Shown here piece after piece: positions 1 through 6,570 of a stretch of DNA of 9,142 nucleotides. Origin of the DNA: Pseudobdellovibrio sp. (GTDB taxonomy: Bacteria > Bdellovibrionota > Bdellovibrionia > Bdellovibrionales > Bdellovibrionaceae); assembly GCA_025449725.1 (NCBI GenBank), contig JANWIU010000176.1, positions 1 through 9,142 of the forward strand. Direction: 5' to 3'. Under the pieces are notes generated by a model. The model was not told where the DNA came from and did not search any database. It saw only the letters and a list, made by a program, of their open reading frames with translations. The first letter of the stretch is position 1. The number at the start of each line of letters is the position of its first letter. The translations under genes were made by a program, and so were the position numbers.

Positions 1-1270
1 GAACCATTGCTTTTTTAGAATCCAGCATTCCTTCATCAAAATTGATATCCAGAATATTGGCGCCATTTTGAACCTGATTTCGGGCAACTGATAAAGCTTC
101 ATTAAACTGATTCGCCTTAATAAGCTGTGCAAATTTAGGAGAGCCCGTTACGTTTGTTCTCTCGCCCACCATCAGGAATGTGCGTTCACCCTGTGGTTGA
201 AGACTTAAAGGTTCAAGACCGGATAAGTAAAGCTTGTTCGGAATTTCAGGAATGACCCTTGTCTTCATCGGTTTTAATTTTTTACTGATTGCTTCAATAT
301 GCGCCGGAGTCGTTCCGCAACAACCGCCGACAATATTCAAATTTAAGTCGTCTGCAAAAACTGCCAAGTGACCGGCAATAGAATCAGGAGTTTCATCATA
401 ACCGGTAGGACTCAATGGGTTCGGTAAGCCGGCATTTGGGTAACAACTGATATAACAATCGGCCAAACGTGATAACTCGGCAACGTAAGGCCGCATTTCT
501 TCTGCGCCTAAGGCGCAGTTCAAACCCACTGACAATGGCTTAACATGGCGAACAGAATTCCAAAAAGCTTCTACTGTTTGGCCGGATAGCGTCCGGCCTG
601 ACTTGTCGGTAATGGTAACGGAAATCATCACCGGAAGTTTTTCGTTTCTCTCTTCTTCGATATTTTGAATGGCCATAAGACTGGCCTTTAAATTCAGGGT
701 ATCAAAGGTCGTCTCAGGTAATAGAATATCAATGCCGCCCTTTAAAAGCGCGCGTGCCTGCTCTTCATAGGATTTCACTAACTCATCAAAATCGGTAGCG
801 CGGTATTCAGGGCGATTTACATCCGGAGACAAAGATGCCGTTCTGTTTGTTGGGCCCAATGCTCCCGCCACATAAACTTTTTTGCCCGGGTGTTCTTTCA
901 GATAACGTTTTTTTGCGGCAACAGCTACTTCCGCAGCCGCTACGTTAATTTTTTCAACCCAATCCTCCAGACCGTAATCAGCCTGAGAAATAGATGTTCC
1001 GTTAAAAGTATTGGTTTCGATAATCTCAGCACCGGCGCAAAGATAATCGTAATGGATCTGCTCAATGATGTCCGGGCGGGTTAAACAAAGCAGGTCGTTA
1101 TTCCCTTTTAGGTCGACTTTACTGTCTTCGAAGTAATTCTTACGAAAGTCCTCTTCAGTCAGTTTGTACTGCTGAATCATGGTTCCCATTGCCCCATCGA
1201 GAATTAAAATCTCTTTTTGTAATAGATTTTCTAACTCGATCAGTAGAGGAGATTTTTTCAACGAACTCAT
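1..1270 (-). CDS. metH: Cobalamin-dependent methionine synthase MetH, N-terminal part (runs off the left edge)
   Basis: MetH transfers a methyl group from 5-methyl-tetrahydrofolate through cobalamin to homocysteine, giving methionine in the cytoplasm. The window holds about 423 residues of a protein that is usually near 1200, so the cobalamin and reactivation domains lie outside. The homocysteine-binding barrel starts with DGAMGTMIQ near residue 25. Its three zinc-binding cysteines are visible as Cys252 in GLNCALGA and Cys317-Cys318 in GGCCGTTP, close to the E. coli positions 247, 310 and 311. The pterin (methyl-THF) barrel begins with VGERTNVTGSPKF at residue 368 and continues to a DIN.DE motif just before the edge. 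The start ATG (1270-1268) overlaps the metF stop as ATGA, with AGGAAG 11 bases upstream, so the two genes are probably translationally coupled. No frameshift is seen in the visible part. The assignment is firm. Confidence 0.96.
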   Translation of the reverse strand, partial: MSSLKKSPLLIELENLLQKEILILDGAMGTMIQQYKLTEEDFRKNYFEDSKVDLKGNNDLLCLTRPDIIEQIHYDYLCAGAEIIETNTFNGTSISQADYGLEDWVEKINVAAAEVAVAAKKRYLKEHPGKKVYVAGALGPTNRTASLSPDVNRPEYRATDFDELVKSYEEQARALLKGGIDILLPETTFDTLNLKASLMAIQNIEEERNEKLPVMISVTITDKSGRTLSGQTVEAFWNSVRHVKPLSVGLNCALGAEEMRPYVAELSRLADCYISCYPNAGLPNPLSPTGYDETPDSIAGHLAVFADDLNLNIVGGCCGTTPAHIEAISKKLKPMKTRVIPEIPNKLYLSGLEPLSLQPQGERTFLMVGERTNVTGSPKFAQLIKANQFNEALSVARNQVQNGANILDINFDEGMLDSKKAMV

Positions 1271-2229
1271 AGTTTTGTAATCTTCCTAACAACATTAGCA
1301 ACTTCAACGGCATCATTTAAAATATAGAAATGAATATTTTTAAAACCGGCTTCAATCAGTTCCGCTGTTTGCTTTTGTGTCCAATTTTTACCGATCTCCT
1401 GTGCATGCTGAGGAGAATCCATTACTTGGTCTACCAATTCATCCGGTAAATCAATATGAAAGTGACGAGGAATACTTTTTAGCTGGTTAACAGATTTTAA
1501 AACTTTTAGACCAGGAATAATCGGAACCGTAATTCCGGCATCACGGCAGTTAGCCACGAATTCAAAGAATTTTTTATTATCGTAAAACATTTGGGTCACA
1601 ACGTAATCCGCACCCGCTTCAACTTTTTTCTTTAAATTTAATACATCTGTTTTAGAATTCGCCGCCTCGAAATGCTTTTCCGGATATCCTGCTACGCCAA
1701 TACAAAAGTCAACGGCATCACCGGCAGAGATATCGCTTACAAACTGCCCTTTTCTTAAATCAACAATTTGCGAAACTAAATCTGAAGCAAATTTGTTTGC
1801 CGTTCTTGTTCCTGACAAACTTTTCTGGTGATTAGGTGAATCACCTTTTAATGCCAGAACATTATGAATTCCTAAAAAGTGCAATTCAATTAAAGCATCT
1901 TCAGTTTCTTCGCGCGAGAATCCTTCACAAAGAATATGTGCAACCGTATCGATCTTAAAACGATTCTGAATGATTCCACAAATACCCAACGTGCCCGGGC
2001 GTTTTCTGTAAATTCGCTTTTGAATACTGCCATCAGAATTTTCTGTAAAAACGGCTGAAGAGGCATGGGAAGTAACATCAATCCATTGAGGATCAAGGTT
2101 AACAAGAGTTTCTGCCGCATCAATAATATCTTTAACTGAACGGCCTCGCTGAGGCGGAACAATTTCATAACTGAATTTCGGATCTGAACGTTTTGAATCT
2201 ACACCTAAAATTTTTTCGACGACTTTCAT
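1267..2229 (-). CDS. metF: Methylenetetrahydrofolate reductase (MetF)
   Basis: MetF reduces 5,10-methylene-THF to 5-methyl-THF with a flavin cofactor and so supplies the methyl donor for MetH, encoded immediately downstream. The 320-residue protein is slightly longer than the E. coli enzyme (296). Family landmarks are YEIVPP with Glu22 (the E. coli catalytic Glu28 position), VLALKGD with Asp130 (E. coli Asp120 position), the GYPEKH segment near 181, LNLKKKVEAGAD, VTQMFYD with Gln213 (E. coli Gln183), and IPGL at 238-241. The C-terminus ends with a FHFYILN-like block. The IDVTSHASS and RKRPGTLGICG segments recall Bacteroidetes-type MetF more than the enterobacterial enzyme. The start at 2229 has only a weak GAG eight bases upstream. 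The upstream 179-bp leader looks structured (see the SAM-II candidate), so SAM feedback control is likely. The stop overlaps the metH start by 4 bases. Confidence 0.96.
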   Translation of the reverse strand: MKVVEKILGVDSKRSDPKFSYEIVPPQRGRSVKDIIDAAETLVNLDPQWIDVTSHASSAVFTENSDGSIQKRIYRKRPGTLGICGIIQNRFKIDTVAHILCEGFSREETEDALIELHFLGIHNVLALKGDSPNHQKSLSGTRTANKFASDLVSQIVDLRKGQFVSDISAGDAVDFCIGVAGYPEKHFEAANSKTDVLNLKKKVEAGADYVVTQMFYDNKKFFEFVANCRDAGITVPIIPGLKVLKSVNQLKSIPRHFHIDLPDELVDQVMDSPQHAQEIGKNWTQKQTAELIEAGFKNIHFYILNDAVEVANVVRKITKL

Positions 2230-2268
2230 TTTAACTACTCGCTAATTCGTTTTTTACCGCTAAATTAG

Positions 2269-2317
2269 AATAAAAATAAAAGCTGATATGAAGATAGGAG
2301 ATATCCCATAGCGCTTT
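2269..2317 (-). terminator. Possible intrinsic terminator in the metF leader
   Basis: Read on the minus strand, AAAGC (2317-2313) can pair with GCUUU (2283-2279), and inside it GAUAU (2305-2301) can pair with AUAUC (2289-2285). The 3' arm runs straight into a U-rich tract, TTTTATTTTTATT (2281-2269). This resembles an intrinsic terminator lying between the riboswitch candidate and the metF start, so it could be its expression platform. The stem is AT-rich and interrupted by an internal loop. A competing small hairpin, ATGGGA/TCCTAT around loop TATC (2309-2294), is also possible. The call is tentative. Confidence 0.35.
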
Positions 2318-2370
2318 AGCTGTTTTACCCCGCAAGCGGCATCCAAATCGGTTTTAATACCAGGGTAAAC
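2311..2370 (-). promoter_or_regulatory. Candidate SAM-II (SAM-alpha) riboswitch upstream of metF-metH
   Basis: The minus-strand RNA carries the blocks I recall for SAM-II, in order: GAUUU (2349-2345), CUUGC (2336-2332), UAAA (2327-2324) and AGCUAAA (2321-2315). A pseudoknot can form: CGC (2338-2336) with GCG (2314-2312), UU (2335-2334) with AA (2317-2316), and GC (2333-2332) with GC (2320-2319). This leaves U2318 unpaired, as expected for the SAM-contacting uridine. A closing stem is possible between GUUUACCC (2370-2363) and GGGUAAAAC (2330-2322), with one bulged A. A 13-base insert containing a small GGU/ACC hairpin lies between the 5' arm and GAUUU, which is unlike the compact canonical form. 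SAM-II normally represses methionine genes when SAM is abundant, which fits metF-metH. The motif match is seen directly; the identity is an inference without a covariance-model search. Confidence 0.6.
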
Positions 2371-2395
2371 TAGCAAAAGGAGGGAAAGTTGGCAA
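2367..2395 (-). promoter_or_regulatory. Possible sigma70-type promoter for metF-metH
   Basis: On the minus strand TTGCCA (2395-2390) matches a -35 box at five of six positions. It is followed after 17 bases by TAGTTT (2372-2367), which is preceded by TGC as in extended -10 promoters. Transcription would start near 2360. That would leave out the 5' arm of the longest closing stem of the riboswitch candidate, so either this promoter or that stem model is wrong, or the leader is made by read-through from upstream. The -10 box is weak. Confidence 0.3.
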
Positions 2396-2401
2396 TGCCA
2401 A
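2375..2401 (-). terminator. Weak terminator-like palindrome after the glycosyltransferase gene
   Basis: Just beyond the glycosyltransferase stop, the minus strand has the perfect inverted repeat TTGGC-ATT-GCCAA (2401-2389), followed by a pyrimidine-rich tract, CTTTCCCTCCTTTT. It could end transcription of the sugar operon, but the stem is only 5 bp and the T run is broken by C residues. It also overlaps the proposed metF -35 box. Confidence 0.3.
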
Positions 2402-2408
2402 ATGTCTT

Positions 2409-3062
2409 TTAAACGTAAATTATGCCCTTAAACATGGATCTTAAAATGCGGTAATTTCCCTTTATAACAGAGCCAAATCGCGAGGAGGATTCCCCTCTGT
2501 CCTCGATCTCAATTACCACCTGGGCAAATGGAGCTTTTACTTTAAGGTAACGGAGCATGAGCTCCGTATTGGTGGACTTAAAAGTATCGAATTCAGAGAC
2601 GCCATTTAGATGACTTTCAATTACACTCAAATCAAAGCCCTTCATTCCGCAGAGAGGGTCCTTTACGCCATAACGAATAGCTGTATAAATCCCGAAAATT
2701 GTTTCGGAAACCCGCTGAGTGTGAGGCCTGATTCCAAGAACCATTTTACTGCCGGCTTCAAAAGCCTTTATATAGGTCGGCACCTGGTGGGCCGGGTGCT
2801 GCCCGTCAGCATCGAAGGTAATAATATGGGTGCAGCCGAGGCTTCTTGCTTTTGCAAAAGCTGAATTTAAAGCCCCGTCGTAACCTAAATTAACTTTATG
2901 ATCGACAACAATAGCTCCCGCGTCTCGGGCCACTTTCGAGGTTTGATCAGTGGAACAATCATTGGCAACAATAATAAAATCGCTATAAGGCCGCAACTTC
3001 TTAACTGTTACACCTACCCGCGGTTCTTCATTATAAGCCGGAATAACAAAACCAATTTTCAT
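2409..3062 (-). CDS. Family 2 glycosyltransferase, dolichyl-phosphate-mannose-synthase-like
   Basis: This is a single GT-A-fold catalytic domain that probably transfers a sugar from a nucleotide donor to a lipid carrier, glycan or protein at the cytoplasmic side of the membrane. Donor and acceptor cannot be read from the sequence. Motifs are VIPAYNEE at residues 6-13, the nucleotide-binding ANDCSTD at 33-39, NLGYDGALNSA at 58-68, and FDADGQHP at 83-90, whose Asp84-x-Asp86 is the metal-binding DXD. The FDADGQ and GMKGF motifs are typical of DPM1-like and UDP-glucose-type GT2 enzymes. At 217 residues it is a complete minimal domain, with no transmembrane helix and no GtrA-like tail. The start lies one base after the stop of the NeuB-family gene, so it belongs to the same operon and probably uses that pathway's product. 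It is the last gene of the cassette. Confidence 0.87.
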   Translation of the reverse strand: MKIGFVIPAYNEEPRVGVTVKKLRPYSDFIIVANDCSTDQTSKVARDAGAIVVDHKVNLGYDGALNSAFAKARSLGCTHIITFDADGQHPAHQVPTYIKAFEAGSKMVLGIRPHTQRVSETIFGIYTAIRYGVKDPLCGMKGFDLSVIESHLNGVSEFDTFKSTNTELMLRYLKVKAPFAQVVIEIEDRGESSSRFGSVIKGNYRILRSMFKGIIYV

Positions 3063-3063
3063 T

Positions 3064-4140
3064 TTATATATCTGAAACCTTTATGTAATCGCCTTTTGGG
3101 ATGTTTCGTTTAACTTTGCAGCCAATGACCGCGCCTATCTGATAAGGGGCAAATGCATCTGCCGGGCAAGGGCGAAGAACTTCCACGTCAGCGGCCTGAA
3201 CCGTTTCCCCGGCCTGCATTTCGCGGGTCACCCGAATACTCCGGCGCTGAAGAATGACAGTCTCTTTTTCGTTTTCTTCAATCACTTTAATTCCATCACC
3301 AAGTGCCAATTCCAGCTCTCTTGTGCGATCTACCATTTCTCTCCAGGACTGCGGATTCATAGCAAACTTATGATCGGGGCCGTTGCGGCCATTGCTGTCG
3401 GTAAAATGCTTTTCGATCGCCCGCGCGCCGAGAGTTACTGCACCTAACACCGTTGCATGGCCCGGTGTATGATCGCTTAATCCCAGTAAAAGTCCGGGGA
3501 ATTCTTTTTTAAAAGTATTTAGCACGTTCAAATTAATATACTTAAAATTTTCAAGGCTTGCGGTGTAGTTGGTATTACATTGCATAAGTAAAATCTGCGA
3601 TGTGATTTCACTGGCCGCTTTTACCGCAACCTTCACCTCATCTAAAGTTGAAGCCCCACATGCCAGCAGCATCGGTTTTGCTTTTTTGGCCATGTATTGA
3701 ATAATCTGAGGCCATGTCACATCACCGCTACCAACCTTATAAGCTGGCACATAAGGGTCAACTTCATTAATTAACTCAAAAGAATACGGGCTTGTAAAAA
3801 AAGTAATTCCGGCTTTATCGCAGGTTTCTTTCAGCTTCCCAGTCCAATCCGGCTTAAGACTGGCGTCCTGGTAGACCTCAAATACGCTCTTCTTCCACGA
3901 AGCCTGGTGGGAATTATTTTGTGACAAATTTTTAAATCCGTAGTCGCTGACAATAGTCGAAGCTTTAAAGTGCTGAAACTTTGCCGCATCGGCCCCGCAC
4001 TCTTTTGCTAAATAAATTAAATCAATGGCCCGCTGTAAATCGCCGTCATGATTCGCGGCTATATCTGCAATAAAATATGTCGGATGCTTCAGCCCGATTT
4101 TTTTCCCGTCAATGGAAATTTCACTGGCGAACTTGCTCAT
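3064..4140 (-). CDS. NeuB-family sialic-acid-type synthase with C-terminal SAF domain
   Basis: Enzymes of this family condense phosphoenolpyruvate with a six-carbon amino sugar to give a nine-carbon nonulosonic acid (NeuB, PseI, LegI). The barrel runs from about residue 20 to 285. It shows ADIAANHDGD at 25-34, GADAAKFQ at 49-56, ITFFTSPYS at 112-120, YKVGSGD at 134-140, GLSDHTPG at 220-227 and AIEKHFTD at 241-248. His224 and His245 have the spacing of the two metal-binding histidines of meningococcal NeuB. A SAF (antifreeze-like) domain fills about 298-358, starting with RRSIRV. The usual RPGxGIxP-like stretch reads LRPCPADAFAPYQ, so the exact substrate is uncertain and I give no neuB, pseI or legI symbol. 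AAGGA lies six bases before the ATG. The start overlaps the upstream SDR gene by 4 bases (ATGA). Confidence 0.88.
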   Translation of the reverse strand: MSKFASEISIDGKKIGLKHPTYFIADIAANHDGDLQRAIDLIYLAKECGADAAKFQHFKASTIVSDYGFKNLSQNNSHQASWKKSVFEVYQDASLKPDWTGKLKETCDKAGITFFTSPYSFELINEVDPYVPAYKVGSGDVTWPQIIQYMAKKAKPMLLACGASTLDEVKVAVKAASEITSQILLMQCNTNYTASLENFKYINLNVLNTFKKEFPGLLLGLSDHTPGHATVLGAVTLGARAIEKHFTDSNGRNGPDHKFAMNPQSWREMVDRTRELELALGDGIKVIEENEKETVILQRRSIRVTREMQAGETVQAADVEVLRPCPADAFAPYQIGAVIGCKVKRNIPKGDYIKVSDI

Positions 4141-4994
4141 AAATATTCCTTCTTTAACTTTCCGATTTCAACTTTTACTGTCCCAACTTTAATCCCAAAA
4201 GCTTTAGCAATTTTAGAAGAGTCCATACACATATTCAGTGGACGCTGTACCCGCCCGTCAACATCATTAGTTCCAACGACCTGATAACCTTTATGATACA
4301 CGCCTAATTCTGTGGCTACTTGAACGGCAAAATCAGCTTTGCTGATGCAGGTAGAACTACCGAGGTTGTATATTCCGAATTGGTCAGAATCAATACACTT
4401 TAAAATAGCTTCGTAGATAGTAGTCCAGTGCACCGGGGAAAAATAACTGTCATTAAATAGCTTAATTTCACTACCTGATTTAAAAGACTTTACAATCCAG
4501 TCAGAAAAACTGTCTTTTTCTCCTGATGATCGGCCGAAAAAATTAGTTCGCAAAATAAAAGACCGCTGATTCAAATAATTTTCGCCTTCAAATTTTGTGA
4601 CCGCATAAGCATTCTTTAAGCTCGTCTGATCTTCCTTTTTTAAACCTTCGCCGTCATAAACATGATCAGTAGAAATATGAATGGATTTGCAGCTTGAATT
4701 TTTGCGAAGATATTCAGAAATATTCTTTGGAATTCCCACGTTGGCCGCACGGGCTTTTTCAGGGTGATTTTCGCAAAAATCGACGTTGGTTTCCGCCGCC
4801 AGATTAAGGATCACATCAGGTTTTATATCGTTCAAAGAGCTAAGCAAAGCTTCGCCCTTTGTTAAATCGACAATAACGTCATTGGCTGTAGAGCGGCCTA
4901 CTTTAATTATCTCTAAATCCGGGTGCAGCTTGAAGGCTCCTGTTAACCAGTGGCCCAACAATCCCGATGCTCCAAAGATAACGATTTTTTTCAT
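4137..4994 (-). CDS. RmlD-like SDR family nucleotide-sugar reductase
   Basis: This is an extended short-chain dehydrogenase/reductase that probably acts on a nucleotide-linked keto sugar in the cytoplasm. The NAD(P)-binding Rossmann motif GASGLLG is at residues 8-14. LNLAAETNVDFCE at 63-75 is characteristic of the dTDP-4-dehydrorhamnose reductase (RmlD) branch. The catalytic set is Ser108-Thr109-Asp110 in ISTDHVYDG and Tyr130-x-x-x-Lys134 in NAYAVTK. At 285 residues it has the normal RmlD length. The other rhamnose genes (rmlA, rmlB, rmlC) are absent, and the gene follows a PseB-type dehydratase. It may therefore reduce the 4-keto product of that enzyme, in the way CapF-like reductases follow CapE; this is an inference. 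Its ATG shares one base with the pseB stop (TAATG), which implies translational coupling, and no strong ribosome-binding site is seen. Confidence 0.85.
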   Translation of the reverse strand: MKKIVIFGASGLLGHWLTGAFKLHPDLEIIKVGRSTANDVIVDLTKGEALLSSLNDIKPDVILNLAAETNVDFCENHPEKARAANVGIPKNISEYLRKNSSCKSIHISTDHVYDGEGLKKEDQTSLKNAYAVTKFEGENYLNQRSFILRTNFFGRSSGEKDSFSDWIVKSFKSGSEIKLFNDSYFSPVHWTTIYEAILKCIDSDQFGIYNLGSSTCISKADFAVQVATELGVYHKGYQVVGTNDVDGRVQRPLNMCMDSSKIAKAFGIKVGTVKVEIGKLKKEYL

Positions 4995-6004
4995 TACAAT
5001 TTAAACTCGGGATCGACATGCAATTTGATTTGTTGTCTCAGGTCTTCAACTGTGAGCCATTCGGTATTGCTTCCGGAATTATATTTGAATCCGGGTTGAA
5101 CCTTTACCGCTTTATTCTTTTTGACCCACTCCGCCTCTTTAAAGTTCGGAACGGTCGGAACAATAACGTAATACTTTCCGCAATCATAGGTATTAAGCGA
5201 ATCGGTTTCTGTGATCATCTCTTCGTGAATTTTTTCACCGGGACGCACACCTATTACTTCTAATTTGCAGTCCGGAGCAACTGCCTTAGCTATATCTAAA
5301 ATTTTATAAGACGGAATCTTCGGAACATAGAGCTCACCGCCGGTTGCAGTCTCGATGGCATGAAACACCATTTGAACACCCTCTTCAAGAGTGATGTTAA
5401 ACCGGGTCATGCCTTCATGAGTAATCGGCAATACACCGCTTTTACGCTTTTCTAAAAAGAACGGCACAACAGAACCGCTGGAGCCCAGCACATTGCCGTA
5501 ACGAACAACCGAGAACCCTAAATCACGCGCGCCTTTGATATTGTTGGCAGCAATAAATAATTTATCTGAACAAAGCTTGGTAGCGCCGTACAGATTTATA
5601 GGCGCCGCTGCTTTATCTGTTGAAAGCGCTACTACTTTTTTTACGTTGCAGTCCAAAGCCGCGTTCACTACATTTTCTGCGCCCATGATATTTGTTTGAA
5701 TACATTCCATTGGGTTATATTCAGCAATAGGCACGTGCTTCAAAGCCGCCGCATGAACAATAATGTCAATGCCTTCACAGGCCCGCTTAAGCCGTTCACC
5801 GTCGCGCACATCACCAATGAAAAATCGAATATTCGGGTATTTTGAATTCGGGTACTGTTGAGCCATTTCGTACTGCTTAAGCTCATCCCGGGAATAAATG
5901 ACAAGTCTTGCGATATCCGGGTATTTTTTGAGTGCCATTTCGACAAATTTCTTGCCGAAAGAGCCCGTGCCTCCGGTAACTAAAATACGCTTACCACTCA
6001 ACAT
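4994..6004 (-). CDS. pseB: UDP-N-acetylglucosamine 4,6-dehydratase (inverting), PseB type
   Basis: PseB converts UDP-GlcNAc to a UDP-4-keto-6-deoxy-L-sugar, the first step of pseudaminic acid synthesis and of related deoxy-amino sugars. The Rossmann motif GGTGSFG is at residues 11-17. VYSRDE-like IYSRDELKQ at 36-44, IGDVRD at 63-68 and HAAALKHVPIAEYNP at 84-98 follow. The catalytic Thr129-Asp130-Lys131 and Tyr139-x-x-x-Lys143 sit in STDKAAAPINLYGATK. Tyr in this place and the TKLCSDKLF block match H. pylori FlaA1/PseB rather than CapE, which has Met there. The 336-residue length equals the family norm. The start is 17 bases after the merR stop, with AGGGG upstream. No aminotransferase (pseC), acetyltransferase, hydrolase or cytidylyltransferase gene follows, so the end product is open. 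Confidence 0.92.
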   Translation of the reverse strand: MLSGKRILVTGGTGSFGKKFVEMALKKYPDIARLVIYSRDELKQYEMAQQYPNSKYPNIRFFIGDVRDGERLKRACEGIDIIVHAAALKHVPIAEYNPMECIQTNIMGAENVVNAALDCNVKKVVALSTDKAAAPINLYGATKLCSDKLFIAANNIKGARDLGFSVVRYGNVLGSSGSVVPFFLEKRKSGVLPITHEGMTRFNITLEEGVQMVFHAIETATGGELYVPKIPSYKILDIAKAVAPDCKLEVIGVRPGEKIHEEMITETDSLNTYDCGKYYVIVPTVPNFKEAEWVKKNKAVKVQPGFKYNSGSNTEWLTVEDLRQQIKLHVDPEFKL

Positions 6005-6021
6005 AAGCTTGCCCCTAAATG

Positions 6022-6570
6022 CTAGTTAAACATTTCTTTTGTTTTTTTAATTTCATCTACGAAGCTTTTGATCTGCGACTGAACGAAATCAATTTTTTGA
6101 ATGACAGAATTAAAATCCTTTTCTTTTTTCAAAGCGAATTTTACGTCTTTCAATGCCTGGCGGGCGCCTTCAATCGAAAATTTATCACGGTACAAAAGCT
6201 TACGAATCAGAAATGCATTTTCCACATCTTTTTTAGTGTAAATGCGTTGATTGTTAGAAGCTTTTTTAGGTTTAAGAAGTTCAAATTCTTCTTCCCAGTA
6301 ACGAAGCACATAAGGAGCGATCCCCAAAAGTTCAGCTACGTCACCGATTTTAAAACCAAACCGATCCGGACTAGAATTCAATTCTTTTAGCAGTTCTTCA
6401 TCAACCAGAACTGACGGTAAGCTGGATGCCTCTGCTTTTAGTTCTGATGTTGTAGAAGTATCTGCAGTAATAGTTTCAACCAGGTCGTCCACCAAAAATT
6501 TGTCTTCTAAAGAAAGTTCAAATTCGGTTTGGACTTCGGTTGTTTGACTAGAATTGTTTTTATTATTCAT
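6022..6570 (-). CDS. MerR-family transcriptional regulator
   Basis: This is a DNA-binding regulator of about 182 residues. An acidic, low-complexity N-terminal part (about 1-70) precedes the MerR winged helix-turn-helix. That domain runs FKIGDVAELLGIAPYVLRYW at 73-92, then the wing NNQRIYTKKDV at 105-115. A lysine- and glutamate-rich helix at about 140-180 probably forms the dimer coiled coil. No cysteine metal-binding site is present, so it is not a typical metal sensor. I chose the ATG at 6570 because GAGG lies six bases before it. ATGs at 6573 and 6582 are alternatives with worse spacing or no ribosome-binding site. All three overlap the ihfA stop, so the two genes are coupled. A MerR gene behind ihfA is, as I recall, common in deltaproteobacterial genomes; its target is not known to me. 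Confidence 0.88.
   Translation of the reverse strand: MNNKNNSSQTTEVQTEFELSLEDKFLVDDLVETITADTSTTSELKAEASSLPSVLVDEELLKELNSSPDRFGFKIGDVAELLGIAPYVLRYWEEEFELLKPKKASNNQRIYTKKDVENAFLIRKLLYRDKFSIEGARQALKDVKFALKKEKDFNSVIQKIDFVQSQIKSFVDEIKKTKEMFN

Noticed and set aside
890..1084. Plus-strand open frame inside metH
   Set aside because: It lies antisense to the strongly conserved homocysteine-binding domain, has no ribosome-binding site and its protein shows no family motif.
1890..2168. 92-codon frame on the minus strand inside metF
   Set aside because: It is an out-of-frame shadow of metF; the MetF frame carries all the conserved residues.
2230..2408. SAM-I, SAH, cobalamin, THF or c-di-GMP riboswitch in the metF leader
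   Set aside because: The hallmark conserved cores I remember for these classes are not present. The only good motif match is to SAM-II.
4994..6004. CapE-type dehydratase/epimerase instead of PseB
   Set aside because: The active-site segment has the Tyr of PINLYGATK, as in PseB, where CapE has Met, and the C-terminal half also follows PseB.
6019..6390. 123-codon plus-strand frame opposite the MerR gene
   Set aside because: Its phenylalanine-rich sequence is what the complement of a lysine- and glutamate-rich coiled coil gives. It has no ribosome-binding site or known motif.
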